From the NCBI RefSeq assembly GCF_900005765.1, contig NC_041690.1:372001-436000 (forward strand): a stretch of 64,000 nucleotides of DNA, given 5' to 3'. The notes below the pieces were generated by a model. That model was not told the origin of the DNA. It did no database searches and worked only from the letters and a program-made list of their open reading frames with translations. The position numbers and the translations under genes were made by a program. Every line of letters begins with the position of its first letter. Position 1 is the stretch's first letter. This DNA comes from Plasmodium relictum. Lineage: Eukaryota > Apicomplexa > Aconoidasida > Haemosporida > Plasmodiidae. Below, piece after piece: positions 34,101 to 45,990 of this stretch.

Positions 34101-34358
34101 CTCTATACACATATATAGCATTTTAAGATAAGTTTCATAGTTTCCGAATTCTTTTTCTTTACTTATTTCATTTAAAAATAAATCAAGAGATTTGCTTATC
34201 TCGTAATTATTATCTTTTTTAATAATAAATAAAATTCCATTTTTCTTCTCAAATTTAGGAGAACTTCCTAAAAATACATGAATTTTCTGAAATTTTTCTA
34301 ATATTCTAAAATTGTAAAATTTTCTTAAGAAACTCAATTTATTGCATAATAGTTCCAT
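31197..34358 (-). CDS. Carboxyltransferase-only paralogue of acetyl-CoA carboxylase, probably a pseudoenzyme
   Basis: An intact frame of 1,053 residues. It aligns with the adjacent ACC from late in its central region to its C-terminus. KIHVFLG (about 25) matches ACC KTKVFLG. TPYIYDFIEIFKASI (about 220) matches DTIYAYDFIKLINISL. GRKFIILIDNVIVRGGSYG (about 440) matches GRDIVVILNDITTYGGSF. NNSGAEIKIL (about 483) matches CNSGARIGLY. SYVSSRCVGF matches SYVTGRSVGI. DYDGITNILSWINYTKD matches DQDGVDKIIKWLSYVPK, GRSTLGGIPVSFISV matches GRGKLGNIPVGFIAV, and the end FPFYLKAFYKFINLHH and SRSFFYNKLVNKL matches LPFYLQVCHKYADLHD and ARSFFYYRLLRRL. No biotin carboxylase or carrier domain is present. Active-site text is eroded: SGAR became SGAE, NLRGSG is lost, NWRGFSGG became DLNGIDTR, and GELRGGSW became NSFLRGAA. 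No clear signal peptide. The open frame implies selection for a non-catalytic role, perhaps as an ACC partner. Confidence 0.85.
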   Translation of the reverse strand: MELLCNKLSFLRKFYNFRILEKFQKIHVFLGSSPKFEKKNGILFIIKKDNNYEISKSLDLFLNEISKEKEFGNYETYLKMLYMCIETNDKYVDERMLTIEKEINIYFLKRYFFFHNNGISYINIFINNYLITNILYNNYLHFNILKEVNIDFNTINGCFQFNPYKLSVDNIRKENINKKKLHYISLRSNMIFDENIFDINSFLKNRIKAKRINTPYIYDFIEIFKASIFNNAYYFNFLAFKQICNISNTKNIDFIRKNKISFINYDLNKCHRNINEKENLFHLLNENEMNDSLFHLNLNANPLEYNSEDIKREILVVDSSNANVKKIVNCEEENNLKDNAIRTSEVCQFNNTNSAFFDYNIKSSKYNIEDRNLNKNNNNNNNISNNQIHNSYNILSNYNGNYDLSSTIVLNEYNKIENRNESVNAFLFFIKTKLYSEGRKFIILIDNVIVRGGSYGYEELNLLKNIFDLIIIYKIPLIYIANNSGAEIKILDILKNNIKVKWINEEKKNEGIEYFYVEEDGYEKIKNDIVFEKIIENNKKKYIIRSILGKNNEYGSTNLKLCSNLIKKIILASENSVLISYVSSRCVGFCTLLLTICKRIIQKKNSTILLLSSHMINIITKKYTNFNKRNKYEKENLLIGGDKIMEKINFSKMIVGNDYDGITNILSWINYTKDLNKEFSKQNYMDNNIHNDNVNRRVKDLFSSDGIFDKNSITFFYNENLKIGRSTLGGIPVSFISVVQSNKKSKKKKKLKINNFSSINNINPLENDTVQQRDVDLNMKRKKAYFNKENMTKISKHLYKYDNILRVLIKKEKKMVMYILRKKIKKKKKNFFKEKDNNNNVKLLNSKEAKIIAAFLDEIKEENIPIFLLLDLNGIDTRKNEVENDILSSCITIVKNIMNFRNIIYIYIINNKENSFLRGAAYVLFEKSLNKNIEIYCTSKSESSIISDECICELKYNKKDVTDYMINNDVMIINLLNKKKETIDNNQIIKINKKIEELKKKNFPFYLKAFYKFINLHHNSIGLKTKMLVDDIVEVENSRSFFYNKLVNKLKIV

Positions 34359-35143
34359 TATTTTTTTTTCATTTAATTGGTAATAGATATATATAAAACA
34401 ATAATTTGCTATATATAAATTATTGAAAAAACTCTAAATAGTAATTCACATTTTTTTTTTTACAAGATGTAATTCATTGAAAAAAATATAGAAATTAATT
34501 CAATTTTTTTGGGATAGTAATATTTTTGCAATATAATACTAAAAGAGTATTAGCATGCTTTTTGTTAATAAATTTTTGTTAAAAGTAAATCAAATATTAA
34601 GCATTTATATTTTAGTATATTAACAATTAAAAAATAATTTTATCATTTTTAATGTATTTCTTATTTCGTATTTTTTTTTTTTTTTCTATATGAAAAAAAA
34701 AACTAAGTCTTACGTTTATTTTAGTAATTTACTTTTTTTTTTAACAAAAAAAAAAAAGATAAATACAAATAAAAAAAATATTCATTCATATTAATTATAT
34801 TTTTTTAGCTTTTAACAAATATAAAAATATGTATTGCTAAAAATAAATGAAGAAGATTATGTATATATATATATATTATTTAATATATCTTTTAATGATA
34901 ATTTTAATTTTAAAAAGATACGATCATTCATGAATTATAAAAATAATTAAACATGCATACACATATATAAATATACGTATGCATACATATAAAATTAAAA
35001 ATAATAATAAGCTATGACAAAAGGAAATAAAAAAAGATGCTATATATTTATAAGATAAAATTAATAAGGAATTTTTATAAAAATTAAAAAAACATAAAAA
35101 AAAAAATACGTATTCATATGTATTCACTGAATGAAAAAAATTA
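34359..35143. promoter_or_regulatory. Intergenic region between the two carboxylase-family genes
   Basis: 785 bases from the ACC stop to the start of the carboxyltransferase-like gene, both on the minus strand. It presumably holds the ACC 3' UTR and the promoter of the paralogue. A 67-codon frame at 34924-35127 is hydrophobic low complexity and is not supported. Confidence 0.45.
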
Positions 35144-38100
35144 TTATTTATATGAATTAATTTGATTAATGAGTTGTGTTCTTTGTTCTTGTGAGAGAAT
35201 TTTAAAGGCGTTGTAAAAATTATTTAAAGTTTTTTTGTATAATATGTCATTAGATATTTGCTCTATTTTTTTCAAAGTGTTTTCATTTAGAAATTTTCTA
35301 CAAGCTTCATAGTCATCTTCCTCAGATACGCTAATATCATCTATAATATTCTTTATTTCTTCTGATTTAATTAAGTTACCATACTTTTTACTATAAAAAA
35401 TTAAAAATATTAAGATAATTATTTATCATGCTAAAAAAATTTAATAAAATATATTAAAAAGAAAAAAAAAAGGAAAACTCAAAAAAATTGTAAATGTAAT
35501 ATTATATGAATTCACATAATATTTTTACTTTAATATTTTTATTAGTAATCTTCTTAGTAAGCGATAATAAAAAAAGGAACGAGCTTTTTTCCATGGGACA
35601 ATTTTTTTTATTACTCCTTTTGATTTCATACAAGTAGACACATCATGTAAGTCTGCATACTTATGACATACTTGTAAATAAAATGGTAAAAGTTCTTTTT
35701 CTTTTTCTTCTATTTCTTTTTTTATTTTAGATATTTCCTCTCCCTACATAAAAAAAAAAAAAATTTATTTTTATAATACATTTTTACATATATTAAATTA
35801 GCTTTCTATTTAAATAATATACATTAAAACATTTATAGAAATACATAAATTGAATAAAAGAAAAGAAAACAAAATTTTTTTAATATATATTACAAGTAAT
35901 ATGCATATTTTTTTTTTTTTTTTTTTTTTAATTAATATATGTACCTGAGCATTTAATAATTTTTGATTTAACTCTATTATTGAAGAATCAATGTTATGCA
36001 TTAATTTTCTAATTTCTGGAAATCTAAACTTAATTTCAACAATTCCAGGAGGTTCTAATATACCACCCTTGCTAGTTGTGTCTGCATACATTTCAATAAT
36101 TTGACTATTCAACGTTTCATCAACAACTACCCAGGAACCACCTCTTAACTCTCCAAAAATTGGTATATAAACAAAAACAGGATGCTTATAATTAACTAAC
36201 TGATTAACTATCATAGAACCAAATTTTAAAATACTATTGAACATATCCATGGAACCACCAGAAAAACCTCTCCAATTAGCGAAAACAAATAAAGGCAAAT
36301 TTTCCTTATTAAAATCTTCAATAGATTGAGCAGTTTTATATGAATTATCAGGAAAAAAAACACAAGGAGCCTGAGGAGATTTTACTGATTTTGTTTTTAG
36401 AACTGGGTCACATGGAACAATTTGTGTTACTAAATTTTTATTAACAGCAATAAAACCAACTGGTATATTACCTAATTTCCCTCTCCCTGTTATGATACCT
36501 TTTCCCCATTCATTCATATATTCAAAATAGCTATTTTTGTCTAGGAATCCTTGTTTTGTATCAGTCCCTTTTATTAAATCGACGATATTTGCATTATCTA
36601 TATAATCTGCATCAATATCATTAATCTTAATATAAGATTTATTACTATTTTCTCCGTTATATAATGGCTCCACAAACTTAATATTTTTTTTATTCTCACG
36701 TCTCAAATATTCAGTATTTACCTTATTTTTTTCAGAGGTTTCTTCCATGTTATTTGATATATTTTCATCTAGATTGTTAGCATTTTTTTCCATATGTCTT
36801 TTTTCATTTTCACTACTTGCAAAATTATCATAAGCTTTTGTGGACGCTGAATGATATTTATATTTTTCATTTCCACGTTCTTCTTGTTCTCTTTCAATAA
36901 TATCATAATAGTCATTACTTGTTTTAGGCACATAAGATAACCATTTAATAATTTTATCTACTCCATCTTGATCGTTTTCTGCTTGTAATTGTGAAATTCC
37001 ATTTCTCATCATAATGTTTACACCTCCCAATTGTTCATTACTAACGTAAACCTTTTCACCTAATAGTTTATTTAATGCATTAAAACCAGTTAATAAAAGA
37101 GAAGATCCTCTTTTCTGAATTGTCCTTTTACCAAGTCTTACTAAGTATGCACCAATTCCAACACTTCTACCTGTAACATAAGATAATGTAAAAATTTCTT
37201 CATAAGCTTTTGATGTTTCTCCAGCAATTAATCCACTGCCTCTTAAATTTTCTACACCAACAGGATTTTTCAAATCTCCTACAATACCATCAATAATATA
37301 TCTCTTCTCATTATTTTCTGTAACTTCTCTTAAAAATACAATGTCCTCTTTTGCCATTTTATTTTTCACATCTTCAGTTATATAAATATAATTATAACCT
37401 AGTTCCTTCTTGTTTTCATCCTTCCAATTTACTTTTATTTTGTCCATTAAAAAAGTATACAAACCAATCCTAGCACCAGAATTACAAGAAATGTAAATAC
37501 GTGGAATTTTTTTTTCCCTTGCATAACTTGATATGGCATAAAATAACTCATCTTCTAAAATACTAAAAGATCCACCATATGTAGTAATATCATTTAATAT
37601 AACAACTATATCTCTTCCTTTTCTATATTCATCTGTTTTTATGTTCATCAATAAACCAATAACACTCATTTTATTTTGCCCTAGATCCAATTTGTTCGAT
37701 AAATATAGTGATTTTTTTATTTTGATTTCATAATCACTTAAATTATCGTAATTCTCAAATAATGGACTATCATTTACATTCTCTTTTCTTTCATCAAAAA
37801 CTTCATTTGGACTTCTTTCAGTAATATAGTCTAATTTAAATTCTTTTATATTATTAATATAATTAAAATTGTCATTTAAATTTTTATTCATTCTATTTAA
37901 GGATATATTTATTAATTTAATAAAATCGTAAGCATATATTGTGTCAGTATCTCTTGCTCTTTTTCTTTTTAAATATAAAGTATCAATTTTGAAGTTGTAA
38001 TTATCTACTTCTTCAATAATGTTTTTTTCATTATCAAAAAGAACATGCAATTTCAATAACTTCTCTAATTTCAATTTCGGTCCCGATTTTATATCTTCAC

Positions 38101-41100
38101 TTTGTTTGCTATATATTTTAATATAAACATCATTAACATAGTTTTGTATAAATAGTTCATTGTATATATTAAGAAATTTTTTGAATACATCTTTAATATT
38201 ATTGATTTCTTCAATATTATCAATTATTACACTATATATAATATAACTACTTATTTTGCTATCTTTAACTAATGAGTTCATTCTATTCATTTCTATTTCA
38301 TTTAATGATTCTTTTAATTCTAGCATAAAATAGGTATAAATTAATTTTTTTTCTTCTATAATTGCATTTCCTTTTTCATTCATATCATTACTTTCTAATT
38401 TTTGAATTTTGTATTTATTTAATTCTTTCAAATCATTTATATCGATTACCTTTTGAGCAAATAAAGATGTATTTTTATTGTCGTTCTTATATAAACCTAA
38501 GAAGACCTTTGTTTTATTAAACTTTTTTTCAACAATATTCTGTATTTTATAATTTTTCAAAATCTCTTCAAAAGAGAATACATGTTTTTCAAAAGGTAAC
38601 AAATTCAAGTTCTCCTTAATTTCTGTATTTGTTAAGTTCACTGATTCTTTGCTTTTCCATTCATATACATCACCGTAACTATTCGTGGAATAGTTATACA
38701 CATATAAATTATTACATTCTCTCAATAGGTTATTAAAATTATTTCCAAGAGAACTAAAAAAATTATTATTTTTATTTATAATATGTATATTATTTAAAGG
38801 AGTATCAATTTTTAATTCTTCCTTTAATATATTATTTATATCTATTGTATCTTTTTCATTTAAAATTAAAATATTATCAAATTTTGAATTATTTATTGAA
38901 AATTTCAAGAGATTGTTAGAAACCCATATAGTTTTAATATCAAAATATTTATATAAATTTTTTAAATATATTTCTAGAAATATGTAATTCTTCTTGTAAT
39001 TGAATAAGGAAGGAACAAACATATGAATATCGCTGGGATCTTTCAAAAGTATCTCTATTATTTTTTCATAATTGTTATTATTCAATAACTCTTCAAATTT
39101 AGTATAATTTATATTATTAATTTTCATGTAAGTATATAATTCCTTTTTTTTATCCTCCTCAATTGTATTATAATTTAGTATGCTTTTAAAATGTTCATTA
39201 AGTTCATGGTGCTTATTTATATAAATTATTAATATTGATAATAAAACTATATTTCCAAATAATTTTCCTTTGAATGTTTCTAATATTTTAATTTTATCTA
39301 AAATATATGATGGTAATCTATTTTCTTTAACATTTATTAAATGTGATAATAGCCTTTCTACAAACTGTATACTTAAATAATTGTATGTATATGCATGAAT
39401 AATTTCATACTGTTTTTTTTTATCACTTATACTGTTGTATAAAATATCATATATTTCTACTTCTGTTATATTTTCTTTTTTCGAGAATAAAACATTGTAT
39501 TCTATAAATTTCTCTAATATGTAATTAGAGTTATGAAGAAAATTATCCTCTTTTAATAATTTTTTAAAACATTCCTCATAATTTTGCTCATAACCTTTTA
39601 ATAAATATTCTATTCTTTTTATGTTGGGTATATCTAATAAAAATTTGCTATTTTTTGATGTATTACTAGATGCTTCATTATCATTCAATTTGAAACTATT
39701 TGATGAGTTGTCATTTGATGAATTATCATTGGGTATGTTATTATTTGTTGTGTTTTCATTGGATGTATCATTATTTGATATTTTTTCATTTGATGTATTT
39801 CTAGTAGAAACAATTTCACATGATAAATTGTTATTAGATATATTGTTATTAGTTGCATTATCAGAAGATAAATTATCATTTGTTAAATTATTATTCGATA
39901 AATTATCATTAGTTAAGTTTAAAGCGGTTAGGTTATTTGTCAAATCACTTTCTATTGAATTATTACTAACCCAATTATTCATAGAATCACTATTAATTGA
40001 ATTATAATTTGTAGAAATATTTATTAAATCACTGTTAGCTGAATTATTTGTTGCATTATTATTATTAGGTAATGAACTAACATTGGGTGCGTTAAAATTG
40101 GTTAAATAAGTTTTCATACAATTTAATTTATTATTTAAATAATTCATTGGTATTATTTTTTTATCATTATGATTTTTATGAGAAAATAATCGAAATATTT
40201 TCTTTTTTTGTTTCATAAATAGTCTTTTTTTTTTATTTTCTCCAGATGATATCTCTTCTTCTTCATAAATTAAATCATCTGAATTGTTTATTCCTTTTAC
40301 AGATAATGTATCCCCTTTTGTTAATATTTTATGTAAGTTATTAACATTATTTGATATGCTTCCTGCTACCCTTTGCTCTTCATTTAAAGGTGTATTATTT
40401 TTTTCTTCGTTTAATTTTAGAGTTTTTATTTGTGCAAAAGAATTATCCGTATCACTATTCGCATTGTTATTTTCATCAATTTGCTTCCTATCTGAAGAAA
40501 ATAACGAATCTTTTAATTCATAAGCATATTTATTTGATAAATCTAAATGACCATTAAAAAGTTCAATTTTATTTTCTTCTTCCCCTTTTGAACTTTCTCC
40601 TTTTTCTATTATTCCCAATAAATCACCTACTTTAATTATACTTCCTTCTGATTTTTTATGTCTTAAAATTCCCGTTTCTGTTGATTTAAAAGTCATAATC
40701 ATTTTCATTGCTTCTACTTCAATATAATCATCATTCTTTTTTACTTCTTCTCCATCATTTATTAAATACTTCACTATCTTTCCATTAGTATTAGATATTA
40801 AATGAAATGGATTACTCATTTTCGGAATATATATATTATCTTTCTCTAAATTCATATGTATGCCTAAACTATCTTCTGAACAAGTATATATATATGTTTG
40901 GTTATGAAAACTTGCAAATACTTTATTATTTTCTTTATCATATTCTGCTAATACTTCTATCTCCTGACCATTAATTTCTAGTTTATATAAATTTTCACCA
41001 ATATTAAATCCTTTAAAACTATATTTCACATTTTCAAATACCATATCAAAAATATAGGGATTTTTCATTTTTTTTTTAAAGCTGAATGTATTGCCATTTT

Positions 41101-44032
41101 CTTCTTTTATACCGATATCATCTCTATTTAAGTTATCTTCCACCTTTTCTTTTTCACTCATAAAATAAGCAATAAGCTTAAATATTGTTGCACATAATAT
41201 TATTATATGGTAGGTGTTATAATATACATTTTTTTTTTCTTTTATTATAGTATCTAACCAATTTGTTGTTATATTATTATCAATAAAAGCTTTGGATTCT
41301 AGAATTTTCGCCAAATATTTTGTAACGGTTTTAATTTCTCCATCTATATTTAATTTTCTTAATGATAAGATCAAATTTTTTCTAGCTATTTCTCTAGTCT
41401 CCCCTTTTGCAAAAATGTGACCTATTTGAGAATCTGAAAACTCATGAACAAATCCATTATTAATAGAAAAATAACCCCATACATCGCTTGAATTCTGAAA
41501 ATTTATTCTTTTTACTTTTCCTGAAGTTGGTTTAAAACTATCATTACTATTTTCAGCTGTAATTCTTGCTGCGATCACATAGTTATTTACATAAGGCCTA
41601 TTATTATAAAAATCGAAAATTTCAACATCTTCTAAATTTTTTGTTTTTAATGCGTTCATATTAGTAGGCTTATTAGAAAGATTAGAAATATTAGATATTC
41701 CAGAAATATTAGAATTGCTATTCAACATATTTTTTTCATTAAATTTATTTCTTCCTTCCTTTTTTATGTGAAATAAATTTTTGTTAGTCTTTTCCTCAAT
41801 TTTGTATAAATTTCTAATATCTTCTATATTTTGAAGAGGAATTCCCATAGCTACTTGAAGTTGAATAGAAATGAGATTACTGTTAGTTATTCCTTCTGAT
41901 ACAGGATGTTCTACTTGTAATCGAGGATTTAATTCTAAAAAATAATATTCATGTTTTACTTGATCATACAAATATTCAACAGTTCCTGCTCCTCTATATT
42001 TAATCATTTTCGTCAATCGTATTGATGATTTTTCCATTTCTCTGAAAATATCAGGTGGAACAATTAAAGGTGGCCCCTCTTCAAAAATTTTCTGAAATCT
42101 TCTTTGAGTGGTACAGTCTCTACCACTTAATGAGCAAACATTACCATACATGTCTCCTACTACTTGTATTTCTATATGTCTAACATTATTGCATACTTTC
42201 ATTAAAAATATTGGAGAATTTGGCAATTCGTTTTGTACTTGTTCATATGCCTTTTTAATTTCGTTTTCATTTTCCACTTTTCTAATACCTTTACCTCCAC
42301 CTCCTTGTGATGCTTTTATCATAACAGGAAATCCAATTCTTTTACATTCATTTATACATTCTTCTAAAGAATGAACAGTAGCTTCATTATATATATCTTC
42401 GCTAATGTTATTCTCAAAATCTTTTATTTTAATATCATCACCACTCCATTTTACAACAGGTACATTCACACTTTGAGCTAAAATATTTGCCGATATTTTG
42501 TCTCCTAATGCTTTCATAACCCTTCCAGTAGGTCCTATAAATATTATGTTTTCTTGTTCTAATAATGTGGATAATAAGGGATTTTCTGAGCTATGTCCCC
42601 ATCCAGGCCAAACAGCATCTACCTTTTCTTTTTTTGCAATATTTACTATAAGTGGTACATTAGCATAATTATTAATATTTTTTCCTGGTGGAACTTTTAT
42701 TACTTTATCAGATAAAGAAATATATTTTGCATTACTTTTAATATCGTCTTCAGTAGCTAATACTATAATTTTGATCAAATTTTCATCATAAAAATTTTTA
42801 AATAACCATTCTTTTAAAGATAAAATACATTTTAATGCTGCCATTCCATTATTTGCAATTAACAATTTTTTTATAATTTTATCATTTTTATTGTTTAAAA
42901 AATTAAAATAGGGATATCTTCGTTCACTTATATAATTTACATATTCTTCAAATGCTTTTTTTTTTATTTTGTTTTTTTCTTCATAAGTTAGAAAATCTGC
43001 CTTTCCTTCTAAGATACTAAACTTATTATCATTGTTTGTAGAATTGTCCAATATTTTATTTTCTTTACTATTTACATCTTCTTCTAAAATATCTTCTTTA
43101 GTTACGTTATCTCTATTTACCGATTTTGAATAAATTGTACATTTATGATTATTGTTATAATGCATATTGTCACTATTAATTTTATTTTTTTTTTTTAATA
43201 ATGGAAAATTATTAGATATCTTAAAACTATAAAATAATTTATTTAAATTTTTCTTTTTTTTCTTTAAATTTACCTTATTTATTATTCCATTATTTGACAA
43301 AATATTCTCTGAATTATCATATAATACATCACTTTTTGATTTACTAAGAGAAGGATTCATTAATTCCCCTTTACTTAAATTTTGTATAGAATTATTTTTC
43401 GTGTTATTATTATAAACATTATTATAATTAGAATTATAATCTGACAAGTGTTCCAAGTAATATATATTTCTGTTGCATTCACTCATAGATTCGTCATTAT
43501 AATCAATTGCATCAATTGAGTAATTTTCATTAATATTGTCTTGAATATAATTATCATTAGATGTAATACTTAAAAAACTTTTTTTAATTTCATTTCTTTT
43601 AGATCTTGTGTTAATTCCATTTTCAGTAGAGTATGCTTCATTAAAATTGTCTTGAATATTTTCTTTTTTATTGCTTGATGCGTTTTCAAACGTGTTAGAG
43701 CTATTATGAAAGTTTAATGAAGATGATGAATTCCTAGAATCATTCTTTGGAAAATCTAAATATTTAGATTTATTGTTTTTAAAAAAAGAATGAAATATTT
43801 TAGTTCCTTTTGATACAAATAAAGGAATTTGTCTATTTCTATGATTACCATTCAAAATATTATGGTTCCCTTTTAAGTTATAACATATTTCTGTAGCTTC
43901 TTTTTCATTAAAATTATTTTTATTAGCATTATTATGCATGTGTAAATAATGAATATTTCTATTTTTTATACACTCTACAAGATTTTCAAATATTAGAACA
44001 AACAAAAATAATGAAAAAAAATGTTTAATCAT
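35144..44032 (-). CDS. ACC1: Apicoplast acetyl-CoA carboxylase, multidomain
   Basis: It makes malonyl-CoA for type II fatty-acid synthesis and elongation. Three exons, 35945..44032, 35529..35743 and 35144..35390, give about 2,849 residues; reading through the first donor gives only a short Lys-rich end. A signal peptide (MIKHFFSLFLFVLIFENLVEC) and an Asn/Lys-rich transit region of about 350 residues precede the catalytic parts. Biotin carboxylase starts near 385 (KKLLIANNGMAALKC), with the ATP-grasp loop IKASQGGGGKGIRKV and NPRLQVEHPVSEG. The biotin carrier motif VEAMKMIM places the biotinyl lysine at residue 1110. A central region of about 900 residues follows. Carboxyltransferase begins near 2,100, with YGGSF, CNSGARIG, GRSVGIGAYLVRLGKR, NWRGFSGG, GELRGGSW and GGILEP all kept. 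Exons 2 and 3 supply the final helices (LPFYLQVCHKYADLHD). The enzyme looks catalytically complete. Confidence 0.97.
39680..40080 (-). repeat. Degenerate Asn-rich tandem repeat inside ACC
   Basis: The coding strand carries short degenerate repeats reading variants of NLTN, DNLS, NNIS, NDNS and NENT, roughly residues 1,320-1,450, in the central region after the biotin carrier domain. It is a typical Plasmodium low-complexity insertion, and its underlying DNA is a 12-base-like imperfect repeat. Confidence 0.85.
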
Positions 44033-45009
44033 TTTTTTGTTTTACTCCATTTATGTTTATTTTATTTTTTGTTAACATTTCAAGTATACTATATATTTCT
44101 ATTTCTTTATTACTTTTAAATATATCCTTATTTTCTCACTTTTTTTTATATGCTTATTCTTTTTTAACATAAACATATATATTCTTAATTTTTTTTTTTT
44201 CTTTATATATATATATATATATTTTTACTTTTTTATAGTTTTTTTTTTGATATTTTTTATTTGTATCATCAAATGAAATTTTTTTTTTTTTTGGTATTAT
44301 TATCTTAATTAAACAAACATATTTTGTGAATATAAACAAAATTTAATGAAAAAAAACAAAAAGCTAAATATAAATAATAAAAAAAAAAAAAAAAAAGAAA
44401 AATCAACATAAAACAATACTAAAATTGGTAATATTTATATAATAAAAACCATATCATTTTTGTATTATTTTTTTCTAATTTTCAAAAAAAAATATTATAG
44501 TATTAAAACAAATTTATATTTAATAACTGTAAGAATTTAATGGTTTATGTATCTAGAATTTCACAAATGTCCTTTTTTTTTTTTTTTTAATAAAAATTAA
44601 TATGCTTAAAATTTTTTTTATTTTTTCTAACATTCTTGTTTTTTATTACTTTAATATATATTTTTTTAATTTTACTAAACATTATTATTTATTTCACAAT
44701 TTTTTTTTTTAAGTATTACAATTCTTTTTCTTTTCTGCGACATTCGTAAAATTTTTCTTTTTTATTGCAAAATATATATTTCAGAAGTTGCATTATGCAT
44801 TTAAAGCTTTCTTATTTTTACGTTTATCTCGATATAAAATTAAAATGATGAATATTATATAAAAAATATATGTAAATTTGAAAAAAGAAAAAAAACTTAT
44901 AATTTTATATAACAAAACGCATACATATATAAATACACAAGTATATAAATACATAAGTATATAAATACATACATACATACATACATACATACATACATAC
45001 ATACATACA

Positions 45010-45041
<32 letters not shown>

Positions 45042-45990
45042 CATACATACATATACATACATACATACATATATATATATATATATTAATTTGCACAATT
45101 CTAAAAAATTTTAAAATTTAAAACATTTATTGAAACCTGAAAGCATTTTGAAGTAAGCAAATTACATAAATACTTATTTTTTTTCTTTTTATACGTGCAA
45201 TTAGATTATTTTAGCGCTTTTCATTTTTGTCTAAAGCATATACTTATATATATGCTACTTTTACTAAAAGTAAATTATATGTGTACATATATATAAATAT
45301 AAATGCATATATATACACATGTATATATAGATAAATAATCTAGTGCCTTAATAAAATTACGACAAATTCAACAATAAAAAAAATTTTTTTAAAAGAAAAA
45401 ACTTAATACCAATATATATATATATATTAAATAAAATTATTCATATATATATTAACAAATGTTAATAGATCATCAAAATGTTAACTATTTTCATTATAAA
45501 TAAAATTAAATGAGTAAGGGGAATAAATCGCTTTTTTTTTATCTTGCATGCTTTGATATATTTTCAGATCATGTAGAAACTCAAATAATTAAAGGATACT
45601 GGGAATTTTAATAAACAATAATGAAATAAAGATATAATAAAATAAAATAAATAATATAAAAAAAAACTCCTATTTAAGTCCTAAAATATGTTAATAAAAA
45701 GAATAAAATGATATATTAATAGAAATATTTAATATATTAAAATTCAAAAAAAAAAAAAAAAATTAAACATTTAAAAAAATAATAAAATTAAAATAAAAAA
45801 TAAATAAAAGAAAAAAATAATAAAGTAAAAAAAATGAGTAAAGATTCCATTTAAACCGGATAATTTTTAAATATATGCAAATAGCATTTTTGAATAAGTT
45901 TTTTTTTTTTCTTAATTCCTTAAAAATAAACATTTTCTACAATTTAATAATTACCATTAGTTCTATGGTTTTTTTTTTTTTTTTTTTAAT
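44033..45990. promoter_or_regulatory. 2-kb divergent region upstream of ACC
   Basis: Between the ACC start (-) and the E3D-like gene start (+). It contains A/T runs and a large CATA tetranucleotide array. The small frames at 44154-44339 and 44793-45098 come from simple repeats. It presumably carries both promoters. Confidence 0.45.
44962..45070. repeat. (CATA)n tetranucleotide microsatellite
   Basis: More than 20 CATA units run with three or four TA interruptions near 45038-45055. The array sits about 0.9 kb upstream of the ACC start codon, and translations across it give Met-Tyr-Val-Cys ladders that are artefacts. Confidence 0.95.

Noticed and set aside
34924-35127. 67-residue minus-strand frame between ACC and its paralogue
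   Set aside because: Phe/Tyr/Ile low complexity typical of AT-rich noise; no conserved element.
35810-35944. ACC reading on past residue 2,696 into a Lys-rich and hydrophobic end
   Set aside because: It is intron read-through: a GT donor at 35944 leads in phase to exons that encode the conserved ACC C-terminus.
39621-40007. 128-residue plus-strand frame opposite ACC
   Set aside because: Antisense reading of the Asn/Ser/Asp repeat, giving a Leu/Phe/Ser ladder.
44793-45098. Two Met-Tyr-Val-Cys-rich frames of 101 and 63 residues
   Set aside because: They are translations of the CATA microsatellite in two frames.
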